A stretch of 64,000 nt of DNA from Lineus longissimus (Eukaryota; Nemertea; Pilidiophora; Heteronemertea; Lineidae), in NCBI RefSeq assembly GCF_910592395.1, contig NC_088314.1, positions 3,288,001-3,352,000 on the forward strand. The letters run 5' to 3'. The translations under genes and the position numbers were made by a program. Below the pieces are notes generated by a model, which worked only from the letters and a program-made list of their open reading frames with translations, did no database searches and was not told where the DNA came from. This document shows positions 53,571-64,000 of this stretch, in pieces. Every line of letters starts with the position of its first letter. The stretch's first letter is position 1.

Positions 53571-53642
53571 GAACTACCCGTTCTTTGAGATAACTTCTAG
53601 TTATTTTTGAACTACCCGTTCTTTGTAGATAACTTCTAGTTA
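53571..53642. repeat. 33-34-bp tandem duplication
   Basis: GAACTACCCGTTCTTTG..GATAACTTCTAGTTA occurs at 53571-53603 and 53609-53642, differing by a TA insertion. A short run of CTGATT units follows at 53663-53683. Confidence 0.9.
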
Positions 53643-56600
53643 CTAACTCTGATTGTGGTGCTCTGATTCTGATTCTCTGATTCTAAAATATCGCTGCTTG
53701 AGAAAGTGCATTACATACTACAGGATTTATCCCAATGGCTTTACAAAAATCACTGAACCATAAAGCTCCAAGTGTGTGACTGTTGTTGTTGCCTTCTTCT
53801 CTGGAACCAGGGATCAACTTGCCGTAACAAACCATTGTAATTTTTGATATCGCACACCATAATGTGATTGCTTTCCTAATACGCGTATGATATTGGATTG
53901 GGGAATGAACATTCGTGACAACAATCATGTACACTGGAAGCATCTCATTATCCTCTAAAATGTTGCCCTTAAACAATAATAGTTATGGTCTGATTCGAGA
54001 CAAGTGTCTTGACCTAATGGGATGGAATCTTGCTTCCAAACAAATTTCTCTCTGGTCCCAGATAATGGATGGGTTGACATTTAATTCTGGCCATCTTAAG
54101 TAAATTGTTCCTCATCATGTTAAGTGCTGGGGGTATTTGACTGGTGAGAAAATTTTCAACTTTTGGTGTTTATGTTTAGATAAGATGTCAGGCTGGCGCC
54201 TTTGACTCTGAAAGCTTAGACACATACTTGAAATATTGTTTGGTCAACTGAAGAAGATAATGGGCAATTTGTTTATATCCACAAAAAATAACAGCTATCT
54301 ATACTGATGAGACTTATTTTATCTGATAGTGGGAGTAAATAAGATCTGATGGTGCTACATACTTTCAAAAATGTTATTGAAATCCTACCTTGGCATTCCT
54401 TCACATGTCTTTGTGTATACTGGAGGGAATTTCGCTGCATCAAGTTTGTGTACCAGAGGGTATTTCTCTGCATCAGCTTCTAATTTCCAAGGCCATTTGC
54501 AATTATTTGGCAGATAAGGGGCATGATCAAAAGAAAGAAGTGGCATGTGATGGTATAAGTCCTGGGAATGCGCTGTATTGCAAGGATATCATTCCATGGG
54601 ATTTCCAGTTCCAACTCCATCTTCATCTTCAAAATTCAACACCCTTCTTAACCACTGCTTGAGGCTTTCTTTCTTCACCATTCTTCAATTGATTAAGTGG
54701 TGCTAGCCTCCTGTGGACTCAAGCGCACATCTTTAATGTCCATGATAACACCCAAGAACCTGAAATGTTTTTGGCCTCTGGTACTTTTCGTCTTGGTAGA
54801 TTCGTAAAAGCTTTCGTACAGGTATTTGCAGTGATTTGACCAGCTCATTGAAGCATGATACACCCAATATCCTGAAATGTTGGCCTGTGGTCTATTGCCC
54901 AACGTGTTACTCTAATGGTAGTAATTTCCAATGGTTTGACCATCCAAGTGTTATAGCAGTACCGTAGTGATAGTGAAGTCCGACTGTAGGCATCTCCTTC
55001 ACCCTATGACCATTACAGAAGCTGCTAATTTGGTCGCTGTTGGCACAAATGAACATAGAGTTGTGATATCGGAAAAACGGGCTAATCTTTGACCATATGT
55101 CGAGTAGGAAATCTTCCCAGGTCGTGGCAAGTCTAGTGTTGTATGAAAGTAGGGCCTCGTGAACTTAAGCATCCATCAAAATGAGCAAGATGCATTCTGG
55201 TCAATTGCTGGACAAGAGATATTAGGATATTAACAGACCTGCTGTAGACCTGCTATGTTGCCATTAACAGAATAATATCATTCCTGCATTATGATGTTTC
55301 CCCCACCTCCCCAAAAGAAATCACAAAAAGTGATGTGTAACTATTGGTTTCTATGTTGATACCTGGAGGTTGGCCAACCAATTCGGCCAAAAAACTGTTC
55401 ATAAACTATCTGTTTATCAATTCTTTCCACTGGTATGATATACCTTTACACCTCAGCAAATTGAGTGCATGTGCTGCAAAAGAAATGAGATTCCGTCTGT
55501 AAGCTTGGTTTAATGTTGCAGGATCAGTATCAGTGGAAAATGACAGGAATGTACTGGTGGTCTCATGCTATCATGCACCTTATAGTACATCATTTCATGC
55601 GAATGTGTCATTTTTTTATCTAGTTCACCTGGAATACCTAGTAATTAGTTCCTTGCTAATTTACTAGTTGCAATATTGCTAGTTAAACAGTGATACCAAA
55701 GCATTGTATTGTACATTTTAGGTCATAAAGATAATATCTATTTGTCCTTTGCCTCACTTAACCTTGTTGTATTTGTGGTTATGAAGTTGGTATACTCTTC
55801 AGATAGTTGTGGGAGAAACCATATCCAAATTAGTATTAACTTATGTTGGATGAGTTGCAAGTGACCTATCACATGCAGTGTGGGGCTAAGTCAGGCTCTA
55901 ACGAATGTGTCAACTCCACTGTACCAAGAATGGACCTCCCTTCTCAGTTTTCAACATCTACCCCACCAACTAACCTTGTTGAAATCTACCATCTTTCAAT
56001 GCTCACCATTCCCAGTGGTTGAAGTTGGAAGTTTACTCATAGCTTGCTCTGCGGTGGGTGCTGTGTACCTGTATTTATGTTGAGTCAGGTTAAAAAGCGC
56101 CACCAGAGAACCTGGCGTAGGATTGAATTCAGTTTGAAATGTTTTATCATTTGCATAGCCACAACATTGCTCAGTTACCGACCAGAAAACACCAGTGCAC
56201 TTCTGAAAGTCAGTAGGAGTAGATGAATCCCGTATAGTGTTCTGCTTTCAATAACTTTCAATTTTCTTCAATAACTTCCAAGATCATGATGTGGTTTTTC
56301 CTCCTTTTTTTCATGCTGTTTGTACCACCCGCTTCCAAAGGTATGCCTTCTAATTATTGTCGGTCTACGCCCCGCTGGGTCCACCATCCAACAAGTACCT
56401 GCTCCACTGACAACTAAAAATACATCCAATGATCGTAGGAAGTAGTTTCTTAAGAACCTTTGGGTGAACACTTGCTAATGTTCAAACTAAGTTGCAGTTC
56501 ACCTCAAGCTGTCTGTCAGTTAAACTTTGGTATTGTATCTGCCACCAAATTCATTACAAAGATTTTGAGTTGAAATGCCATGTTTGTACTCCATCTTTTG

Positions 56601-58319
56601 CTTGAATGTCCTCAGTGAATTCCTCCACAGATGAACATCTTGCATAATAGTCCTGTTTCAACATCACTACCTTCCTATTTCAACTGGTATATCATTGGGC
56701 AAACCTGAGTGACCTGAAGGTGCCTTCCTACATCAATCTAAAGCCTTGCCTTGATGTTTTGCGAGGCTAGCAAGTCAAGATGTTTTGCTAGGCAAGTTAT
56801 CTGGATTTACTGGTGTAGTTGTCTGCTGCTTTATGATACGGTGGCTACATGTTGGTTAATACCTATGCTAGCCTTATTATAAGAGACTTAACTGATAAAT
56901 GATTGTGACCTTCCCACAAACAGCAACAAAACTGCCTGCTTCAACCTCGTCAGTTGAGCCTTGGAGTAACCAGACTGGTTTTTGCGAACAAGCAGCTGTC
57001 AGAGAGTTCTCCTGGTACAAGTGTTGCACACCTACCAACAGTAAATGCTCATCAGTGACGTCCGGAAATTATCATTAGTGGAAGTTGGCAGTGTTTCATG
57101 CATCGTAACCAAAATGGAGGACCCGAAGTCACCCAAGTGCTTTCTGATAGACTGCATGTTTCCTGTGTGTTATACAGTTCCCAGTAAACGTTAGTCCCCT
57201 TGCAATACTGGCTAAACACGACAAGTGTACTTGGCGACAGATTTCCGATAATGAACTTACTTTCTTTCCACTTGATAGATACTTGTGTGTCTTGATATAT
57301 TGACTGTGGTGGCAGGAGGTTGGAGAAGCATACTTCAACACCAAATTACCATCTAACTAGCAATATATATCCGGAGGTTAGCCCATTGTCCTTGGTGTTT
57401 TATTCAAAAGATGGGGAATGGTAATCTTGGTCAACCTCTTTTATTTCCTTCTGTCTGTTCAGTCTCCTTTTGGTAACTTTTGACTCGAGCTTTGTTTGCA
57501 ACATTAAGGGTACAATACTGCCTGACCAGCAGTCTGAGAGAGAAGCTTGCAGAACCATGTGAGTCAAGATGCGGTATCATGAGGCTGTTCAGGAATGTAG
57601 TCTTTCCTTTACCTTCATCCAGTTGTCAAAGCAATATTTGATGCATACAAGCATACAAACTCTTTACCTTTCATGACGATATACATTAGCGATTAGAGCT
57701 ACATGTACTCAGAAACTTGATAAAACTTCACACATCAAATTTCAAAAGTGCTGTATCTTTGTTGTGATGCAATCTCTCTTGGGTTTCATTTGTGCAATAT
57801 CTTTATTGCTCTTGAACCATACCAGAAGCTAATATATCCCAGTAGTATAATGACTTCTTTTCTCCAGTTTGTTTACTCACAGTCTTGTTTATGATATATA
57901 TTGCAGTTTAGTCTATTCGCTAGGGCCCTCTCAGGTCTTCCCTTATATTGATTCCGTGTTCAATGTGCTGGCAAACGTTGCTTGTGGTATAAACCGGTAT
58001 TGCTGCGGATGGTAGGGATCAATGTAACATTGAAGCATCACAAATCAACACTAGTGTGGTTACCCTCAACTCCAAAGAACTACAAAATGCCTTGATGCAT
58101 TGCTTATATTGAGTTTCAGTCTTTATTGCCCTCAACTTGTTGGTGGACACAACCCATACCCTTGAGACAGTATACTTCGCATACTTTCCACGCTATTACT
58201 ATTGCCCCGCTCTGCTCACAGAGGCTGAACTGATTCCGTCATAAATCTGAATTCCTTTTAACCACTGGTACATCTCAATGCTCAATGGCTCAGAAAATTG
58301 CTACACAGTCTACGGTTTG

Positions 58320-58487
58320 CCCATCTTGACGCTTTCGTTCTGCCAAATATAGACTTGTAGCGTAACGCAGCGTCGCGTTCCACAGTGTCTTGGCGGTGAA
58401 CTGAATGGAATTGTCGGTACACTCTGATAGATTGCTGGTTTATCGGGCTTAATGTAGTATATGGATCCGAGTAGTGGCTGGGTGAGT
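58320..58487 (+). promoter_or_regulatory. CpG-dense patch with a possible second alternative first exon
   Basis: About ten CpG fall in 150 nt, including TAGCGTAACGCAGCGTCGCG, well above the local background. It is followed by ATG GAT CCG AGT AGT GGC TGG at 58461-58481 and then a consensus donor GTGAGT at 58482. An in-frame TAG precedes the ATG at 58455-58457. This would be a seven-codon first exon ending in phase 0. The exon after B must be entered in the phase left by B (two bases already used), so A or this exon could not share it; this start would serve a different downstream exon or another gene. A possible acceptor GGTGCAG ends at 58676, but the frame after it shows no recognisable domain. 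Confidence 0.25.
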
Positions 58488-59269
58488 TTGTAGGAGTCTC
58501 ATTATTTTCTATTGATTAAAGCCAATAAGAGGATTTTAGGTCTGATATGAAGTAAACCTTAGCTATTGCTAGGCGTACTGTATCATCATTATTGACTGTC
58601 GTATCGGCTGAATCAGTTCACTTCCTTTTCCATTATTATTTGCTAATCTTTGTTTTGGTGTCTGGTGTTGGTGCAGTTCTTTGTTGCCGTGATGGTGCCA
58701 GATAGTCTGGCTGAGGATCACAAAGTCTGGTGGTTCAGTGCTCATATGGTGACAGGGTGTGACAGAGGATCATACTTGAGGTTTTGTTCATGGGAGTTGT
58801 TTGTTGCCGGATGGTTTCAGGGTTGGACATTTTGATCTCTCCAGTTATTCTTTTGCCGTGTTCTTGGAAGGGTTTAGCCACACACCTACTTAACCATTCT
58901 AATTTTGTGTCCTATGTTATCCGGCTGCTCGTGAGCCAATTCTTTCCAACTGTGGGCTGCACATTTCAGGGCGTGTGTCTATCATACAGCCTAGCCTACA
59001 GTGCCTGTCCCACAGTCTAATCCAACTCCGCACACAACACAAATTAATGTCCTATGGTATCAATTTACTGTACCTCTATCACTGTTGACACAAATCATCA
59101 AAAAGTATCTGTACCCTACAATCAGCATCGGTGTCACTATACACCCCTGCCTCTACCTTTCATCAAAAACAAACCCAAGCCATTTCATTTCCACCAGTCT
59201 ATAATCATATTTTTTCGAAATTTTCTGATGTCTCTAATTTGTGCTGACTGATTATACAAAATTGTTCAC

Positions 59270-59390
59270 GGACATGCACACTTGACAAAGGCGGACTTCC
59301 GATAGGTGCTTTTGTGCACGGACCTGCGGCGTTTGATTAGCCCGGCATGACATTATCGGCCGCCGGAGCTTGTCCAATGTGACAAATAGA
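59270..59390. promoter_or_regulatory. CpG-rich patch of unknown function
   Basis: An unusually GC- and CpG-rich segment (CTGCGGCGTTTGATTAGCCC, ATCGGCCGCCGGAGC) stands in AT-rich surroundings, with no supported reading frame. It could be a conserved non-coding element or a decayed promoter. Confidence 0.2.
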
Positions 59391-61883
59391 TGGGGTAAAA
59401 CGACAGTGTTTCGTCTCTTGGTATCAAATAAATTGGATCCAATGGGTTTGTTAGGTCAAGATGCAAATCCAGTTCTTCAAACCTCAGCAAGACTGAGCAA
59501 GTGGGGACTGCAACCACGTGGTTGTAGTCGCTGGCTGCAACAAGAGAGCTGAGAGCCCAGAGGAATACAAATGGTTGTCAAGCCAAATTTTTCCCATTTT
59601 GCCCCTTATCAATAAAGCAGCTCATGGGTCCTTAAGTGGTTAAAGCGCTATTCCCTTGTCTATATAGCTATCGGAGGAAACAGCTTCGAGTGACTCACAG
59701 CACAAACATGAAACATGCCTCTTTGAACTCTCTAACATCAAAGCCCATGCAGGTTGACAATCCCAGATTTTTTTTATCACAAGGTTTATATCTGTTGATA
59801 TAAAAGGAGAAATAATTAGATGGACAGACAACACCCTGTAATTATCTCGACTATAGTTTCCATGTGTAATTCTGTAATGTGTGTGTTTGTCGGTTTTGCG
59901 TCGTCAACATCAAATGAAAGTTGTATTCATGGTATTATGCTTGATCGAGATCACAGGTCGAGTTAGTCAATCAAATGTGTGTGTTTCTATGAGAAGTGTA
60001 TGATATACATTCGCTTATACTTTATTTGGTATAATTGTTTTGCGTGATTTTTCGAGAATTGCGAATGATTGGACTACTTTCACTTGGTAGCTGACAAATT
60101 AACAAGAATCAAGTGTTCATCTGTATAATTTGTTGGAAATATCATGGCGTGCCAAATATTTTACTTCTATATAGTTTAATGTGGTATAATTGTTAGCACT
60201 TAACTTCTTGATGTTGATAAGACAATAATTCCAAACCCATAGTCATATCTCATTTCTCATCATTACTGAGGGAGAGGTTCTTGAGATTGATACTGTACTA
60301 AAATCATGTACAATGCTGATTCTTATTTCTCATGGAAAGAGGAGGCTGGCTTCGACGTAACGGGGGTGTAGTTCTGTTTAAATGGGGGAAGCAATGAAAC
60401 CCTGATTTCTGTACCCTAGCATTCATCCTGGGGTGGCAACTTGAACCAGCGCTCTCCAACAAATTGACGTTTCAAAGATAATGGGCTAGTTTAACATCAT
60501 GCGCAAGTTCCTACGAACCTGGCAGGTAAAATCCTCCCAGATCGAAAACAGGATTACTTTCTTAGTCTTCTAATTTAGTTTGATTGCATCAATCAATCAG
60601 AGGACGGAAAGCAGCAAGGAAGTGTTCTCTAAAGGCGGACACATTAGGAGAACAATATCCATACCTCTGCAGTGTCATTTGGTGTTTTGTAAATCGTGGA
60701 AGTCGAATCAATCACTTAATGATCAAATCAGCTTGAGAAACGGTAATTTCTTGAATCGAGGGATTTATTTTGACTGATGAGGGTATTTTGTGAAGACTGA
60801 ATGGCAGGTAGCATATGAATCAAAGAGAAAAAAAGAGTCAATGGTTAAGTTTACGTTACCCGAGTCATTTTCCTCTTGAGGGGAAAAAAGTTAGAAGAAC
60901 TCTTAAAAGAAAGCTGTATCTCAGTGTTTTTTTTCAGAACTGTTATAATTTGTCTGTCAGCAGAGAACGACAGTATTATAGCCGGCAGTATTGGAATTCA
61001 TCACAAAAGAGATGTATTCTAGCCACTGAAAATCTTTTTATGGACATCCCATAACTTGAACCAAACCACTGAAATGAGTACTGATTGAGACCTCAAAAAC
61101 ATGTTCATAGTTCTACTGGTTGCCACCAGTTGGCAGTCCCTAAGTCTTAACTTTCATTCGATTAAACCAAATATGGAGTATTCTATACTTGATTTAACTA
61201 ATGAATTGAGGAACACCTGCCGATGATTTACACCAATTGCCATTCACGATATTTTACTCGATAACAAACTGGCATAAATTGCTATGAATTTATTTAATGA
61301 TATTTCAATATTTATTACTATGATAATATACTTCTGGGCGAGATGCTACAGAAACGTTCAGCCTTCAACTATTCAATCCCATCCCCTTAACGTATAATAC
61401 CAACTACTCTAATGTAATGGAACGTGAGGCATATAATGAATAATGAAATTAATTTCCCAATGCCCCAAAGCTAAATATAACATATTACTGCTAAAAGGCT
61501 TATTTTTCAGCGAGATGATTTTTTTGCGCTATCTCTTGTAGATTTATTGTCTGGTGTGTGCTGGAATGTTGCTTCAAACCAATAACGTGTAGGCAGTCTG
61601 TTCAATATGTTGTACATTGAATGTATTGATCAGGCGTGAAGGACCAAGTAGTCTCTGTCATTTGCCATTGCATCTTTGACATTAAACAGTTATGTTCAAG
61701 ACGATGCTTGCAGATGGTGTTCGTGCCAAGGGAAGGAGCGGGAGGATTACAAACTTCGTGCATAACCCTTTTCTTTAGAAAGAGACAGGCGATGGGGCAA
61801 TGGAGTTATGTGGTGATAGTAGAAACCCAATTATCATCCTAGTAGCCTTGGGTCCCTTTGCCAATAGTTTCTATGCCAGCCCA

Positions 61884-61894
61884 GGGGGGGGGGG
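61884..61894 (+). repeat. poly(G) tract, 11 nt
   Basis: Eleven G on the + strand, the fourth such run in the window. Confidence 0.9.
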
Positions 61895-62261
61895 CTCTAG
61901 GGCACTGGGATTCTACGATAGTTCAAGGGGTTTTTATTTCCAAATTTCTGTCTCTGTTTTTGTCAAAAGCCATGGGAGAGTACAGCCAATCCATGCATGG
62001 ATGGTATCTCTCGAACCTTAAGAGTTAATTTAAGTTAGTATAAAGTTGATACTGCACTGAAGATTTAGACATGATTGAAATAACATTGATGAGATGACAA
62101 TTATGTTTCAAGACTATTTGTCAGCCATTTTCTCAGAAGACATCTAGGGTAACAGAAACATCAGTAGCGTTACCCAAAAAAGATGCTTTGAGCTTGAGAA
62201 ATTGTCATTAATAACTCCGGATGTTGTCACTCACCATTCTGTGCTGCCTGAGCATACTCTC

Positions 62262-62275
62262 GTTACCAAAGCAAC
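62262..62275 (+). promoter_or_regulatory. second RFX X-box-like site, GTTACCAAAGCAAC
   Basis: GTTACC-AA-AGCAAC satisfies GTNRCC-N2-RGYAAC at every constrained position. Unlike the one at 18870, it is not in a CpG-rich block and has no obvious start site nearby, so it may be an intronic element or chance. Confidence 0.35.
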
Positions 62276-63039
62276 AACAGATGCTTTGACGTCTTATGAA
62301 AGCTGCTGCATGATCATCAAATTTGTTGAAAAATCATTTATTTGATCATTTTTGGCCTCTTTCCTTGGTGGTTTGTGATGAGATGACAAAACCTGTCATT
62401 TGGAAGTGCTTTCACCGGATGGTGTTGGTTATTACTGGGATCTACTATATTCCCCTTTTATTTTTTAGCAAAGATTTTCAACTTGATATCAGTATGCTCA
62501 CAAAAGCACAGGGTTTTGCGAGTCAGGATCAATTTAGAATTATCAATGGCACAGCATTCAATGATCCACGGGGACACAGTACATTCAACAACTTCAATTA
62601 AAAGTGCAGCTGCCATATTTTGAACAACTAGTCATACAAAAAGTCCTACTTCCAATTAAAACCAGTGTGGAGCTATTCCAACTCGCACAATAACAAATCC
62701 ACCCTTGGCGATTTCAAATGCTACAATATCTTGATATCATGATTGACAAATTTCACATCATATCAAAGCGGCTATTATCAGTCATTTCGAAATCAAAGAG
62801 AGTGAACCAGGAACACTTCATTCAAGATTACAACCTCCAGGCACGCGATGTTGATCTGATCCGAGTAAACTGCAATGTAGATTTCATTTGTTTCAGGCTC
62901 CAGGCATCGATTCTTTGTCAATGAATAAATAGCTGCTGTGTTATGCGCTGAAGTGAAGTTCATGCACACATTGCTGGTCTGGTGAGAAATGTTTGGAAAC
63001 AGGCATCAGTGGGACCACCGGTTTTGGCAGATTGCTTGG

Positions 63040-63115
63040 AATCTTCTTCAGGGAAGCTCAGTTGCTCAGATTATAGACCACTGGACCTAATTGGTTCAAA
63101 TCCAAATCAATGCTC
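63040..63115 (+). mobile_element. tRNA-derived SINE-like head
   Basis: AGCTCAGTTGCTCAGATTAT at 63055 onward resembles an A-box arm, and GGTTCAAATCC at 63093-63103 is a perfect B-box. Spacing fits a tRNA head. The body and ends were not delimited. Confidence 0.5.
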
Positions 63116-63714
63116 ATTTATGTATTTCTACGCAGTCCCAAATTTATTTCAAAACCTTAGTGTTTTCGTGTTAGAACTCTTAACGCAGTATTGTCTTACC
63201 ATGTTAAAGAACTATTTTGGAGAATGTGGGAAAACTGGGTGAGGTAGAACACAACCTGGTCCAGTTGACTTGGACTCGCTCTTTCCAAGCCTTCTTAGGA
63301 ATATGAATGAGGGCCAACCCGACCACATCGAGCCAAGACGATCCACTGATCCTTCGCTGACAAGATGGATCACCAATATCCCATTCTCATCATATTTCAA
63401 GATCCTGAGAAATGACTGCCATGCGCAATGTGGTTGTGCAGTGATAAGCTGGGAAGGATCAACTCCCCGCCAGAGTGGGTGACTCATTCCTGTCACAGTG
63501 GATAACCACGCATTGTTTTAAGCTGCTTATGTTCACGTAATGTTCGCCTAATTCCATTTTCAATTTTGTTCTGGGGTTTGCCAGATTGGTCATCCATCTT
63601 GAATGATGTCATTTCTTTCTCTTTGGTGATGATTGATGTTGTTGAAATGCAACAGTTTGGCTGCATGTTTAATGTAGTTAGAGTCGCATGCTTCATTACT
63701 ACAATTAGCCAATT

Positions 63715-63810
63715 TGCTTTTGCTAAATGCTTTGGAGGTTGTCTCTGAGGACAAAGTTCGATTCCTAGTCGGTCCTGGTACACTCATGTGACACTGTAGG
63801 TTTCATTCTT
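63715..63810 (+). mobile_element. tRNA-derived SINE-like head
   Basis: TTGCTAAATGCTTTGGAG at about 63718-63736 matches an A-box arm, and AGTTCGATTCC at 63755-63765 is a perfect B-box. The flanks lack a complementary acceptor stem, so a retroposed tRNA derivative is more likely than a tRNA gene. Confidence 0.5.
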
Positions 63811-64000
63811 CACCCTTCCCATAGTGGATGATCGTAGATCTCCATTCCGTTGAAGAGATGAATCATGCAGTCCCAAGGGCAACATTTGGCCTTGATTTTA
63901 ACGCACCGTTTTTCAAAGTTTCATGCTGATCATTTCATTTAGATTTGCTTATAGTTTTACATGCCATCAACAAAATCAGATGTAATCCCAAATTCCCGTG

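Larger units (their letters stand above)
49553..64000 (+). other. following intron (5' part), no further exon recognised
   Basis: Starts at the donor of exon B and runs to the window end. The next family exon should encode an acidic stretch leading into PDZ2 and a GRIREGD-like motif; no such reading was found on the + strand. Open frames, including the longest at 51774-52307 (177 codons, no ATG at its start), lack domain signatures. Three SINE-like insertions, a short tandem duplication, two CpG-dense patches and a second X-box are listed separately. Confidence 0.6.

Noticed and set aside
63212-63496. 94-codon minus-strand frame near the window end
   Set aside because: No similarity to a known domain, no splice borders, and an open + frame overlaps it. 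It is likely chance.
1-64000. CRISPR arrays, operons, rRNA or true tRNA genes
   Set aside because: No regular spacer-repeat array, bacterial gene layout or closing tRNA acceptor stem was seen; the A/B-box sequences are SINE-like.

Overview
This window looks like nuclear DNA of an animal, most likely a marine invertebrate bilaterian. It is AT-rich, has low gene density, and contains intron-sized non-coding stretches, GT-AG splice signals, tRNA-derived SINE-like repeats, a MITE-like element and many simple repeats. No bacterial-style gene layout, rRNA, CRISPR array or intact mobile-element ORF was seen. I cannot fix the phylum from sequence alone.

The one gene I can name is on the + strand and belongs to the PDZRN3/PDZRN4/PDZD4 family (PDZ proteins, some with a RING finger). 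Two coding exons are visible. Exon A (19742-19810) is a 23-codon first exon behind a CpG-rich promoter-like region with a perfect RFX X-box (18870-18883). Exon B (49287-49552) encodes the second half of PDZ1 and a linker with conserved TQTD and RPPTPP motifs. Exon A ends and exon B begins in phase 0, and the vertebrate RING-less isoform, as I recall it, also joins a short unique N-terminus directly to the VNG-x-DLSK exon. The RING, TRAF-type zinc finger and first half of PDZ1 of the long isoform were not found and presumably lie upstream of the window, or were missed. The exons for PDZ2 and the C-terminus presumably lie downstream.

Layout: 1-18779 is non-coding apart from a broken coding-like fragment at 1389-1698 and a degraded SINE near 14.7 kb. 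The region 18780-19741 is promoter and leader, with several upstream ORFs, two of the junctions being TAATG overlaps. The 29.5 kb intron (19811-49286) holds a textbook recursive-splicing (ratchet) site at 35975/35976, a 66-bp perfect palindrome at 26010-26075, a TA-flanked MITE-like element with 27-bp inverted repeats at 37668-38191, a homeodomain-motif-rich block just after it, and several degenerate tandem repeats. The region 49553-64000 is the start of the next intron, with three SINE-like insertions, a second CpG-dense possible first exon (ATG 58461, donor 58482) and a second X-box (62262-62275).

Nothing here amounts to a new multi-gene system. The strongest leads are the ratchet site in the long PDZRN intron, the loop-free 66-bp palindrome, the chained upstream ORFs with the X-box promoter, and the MITE beside a possible enhancer.
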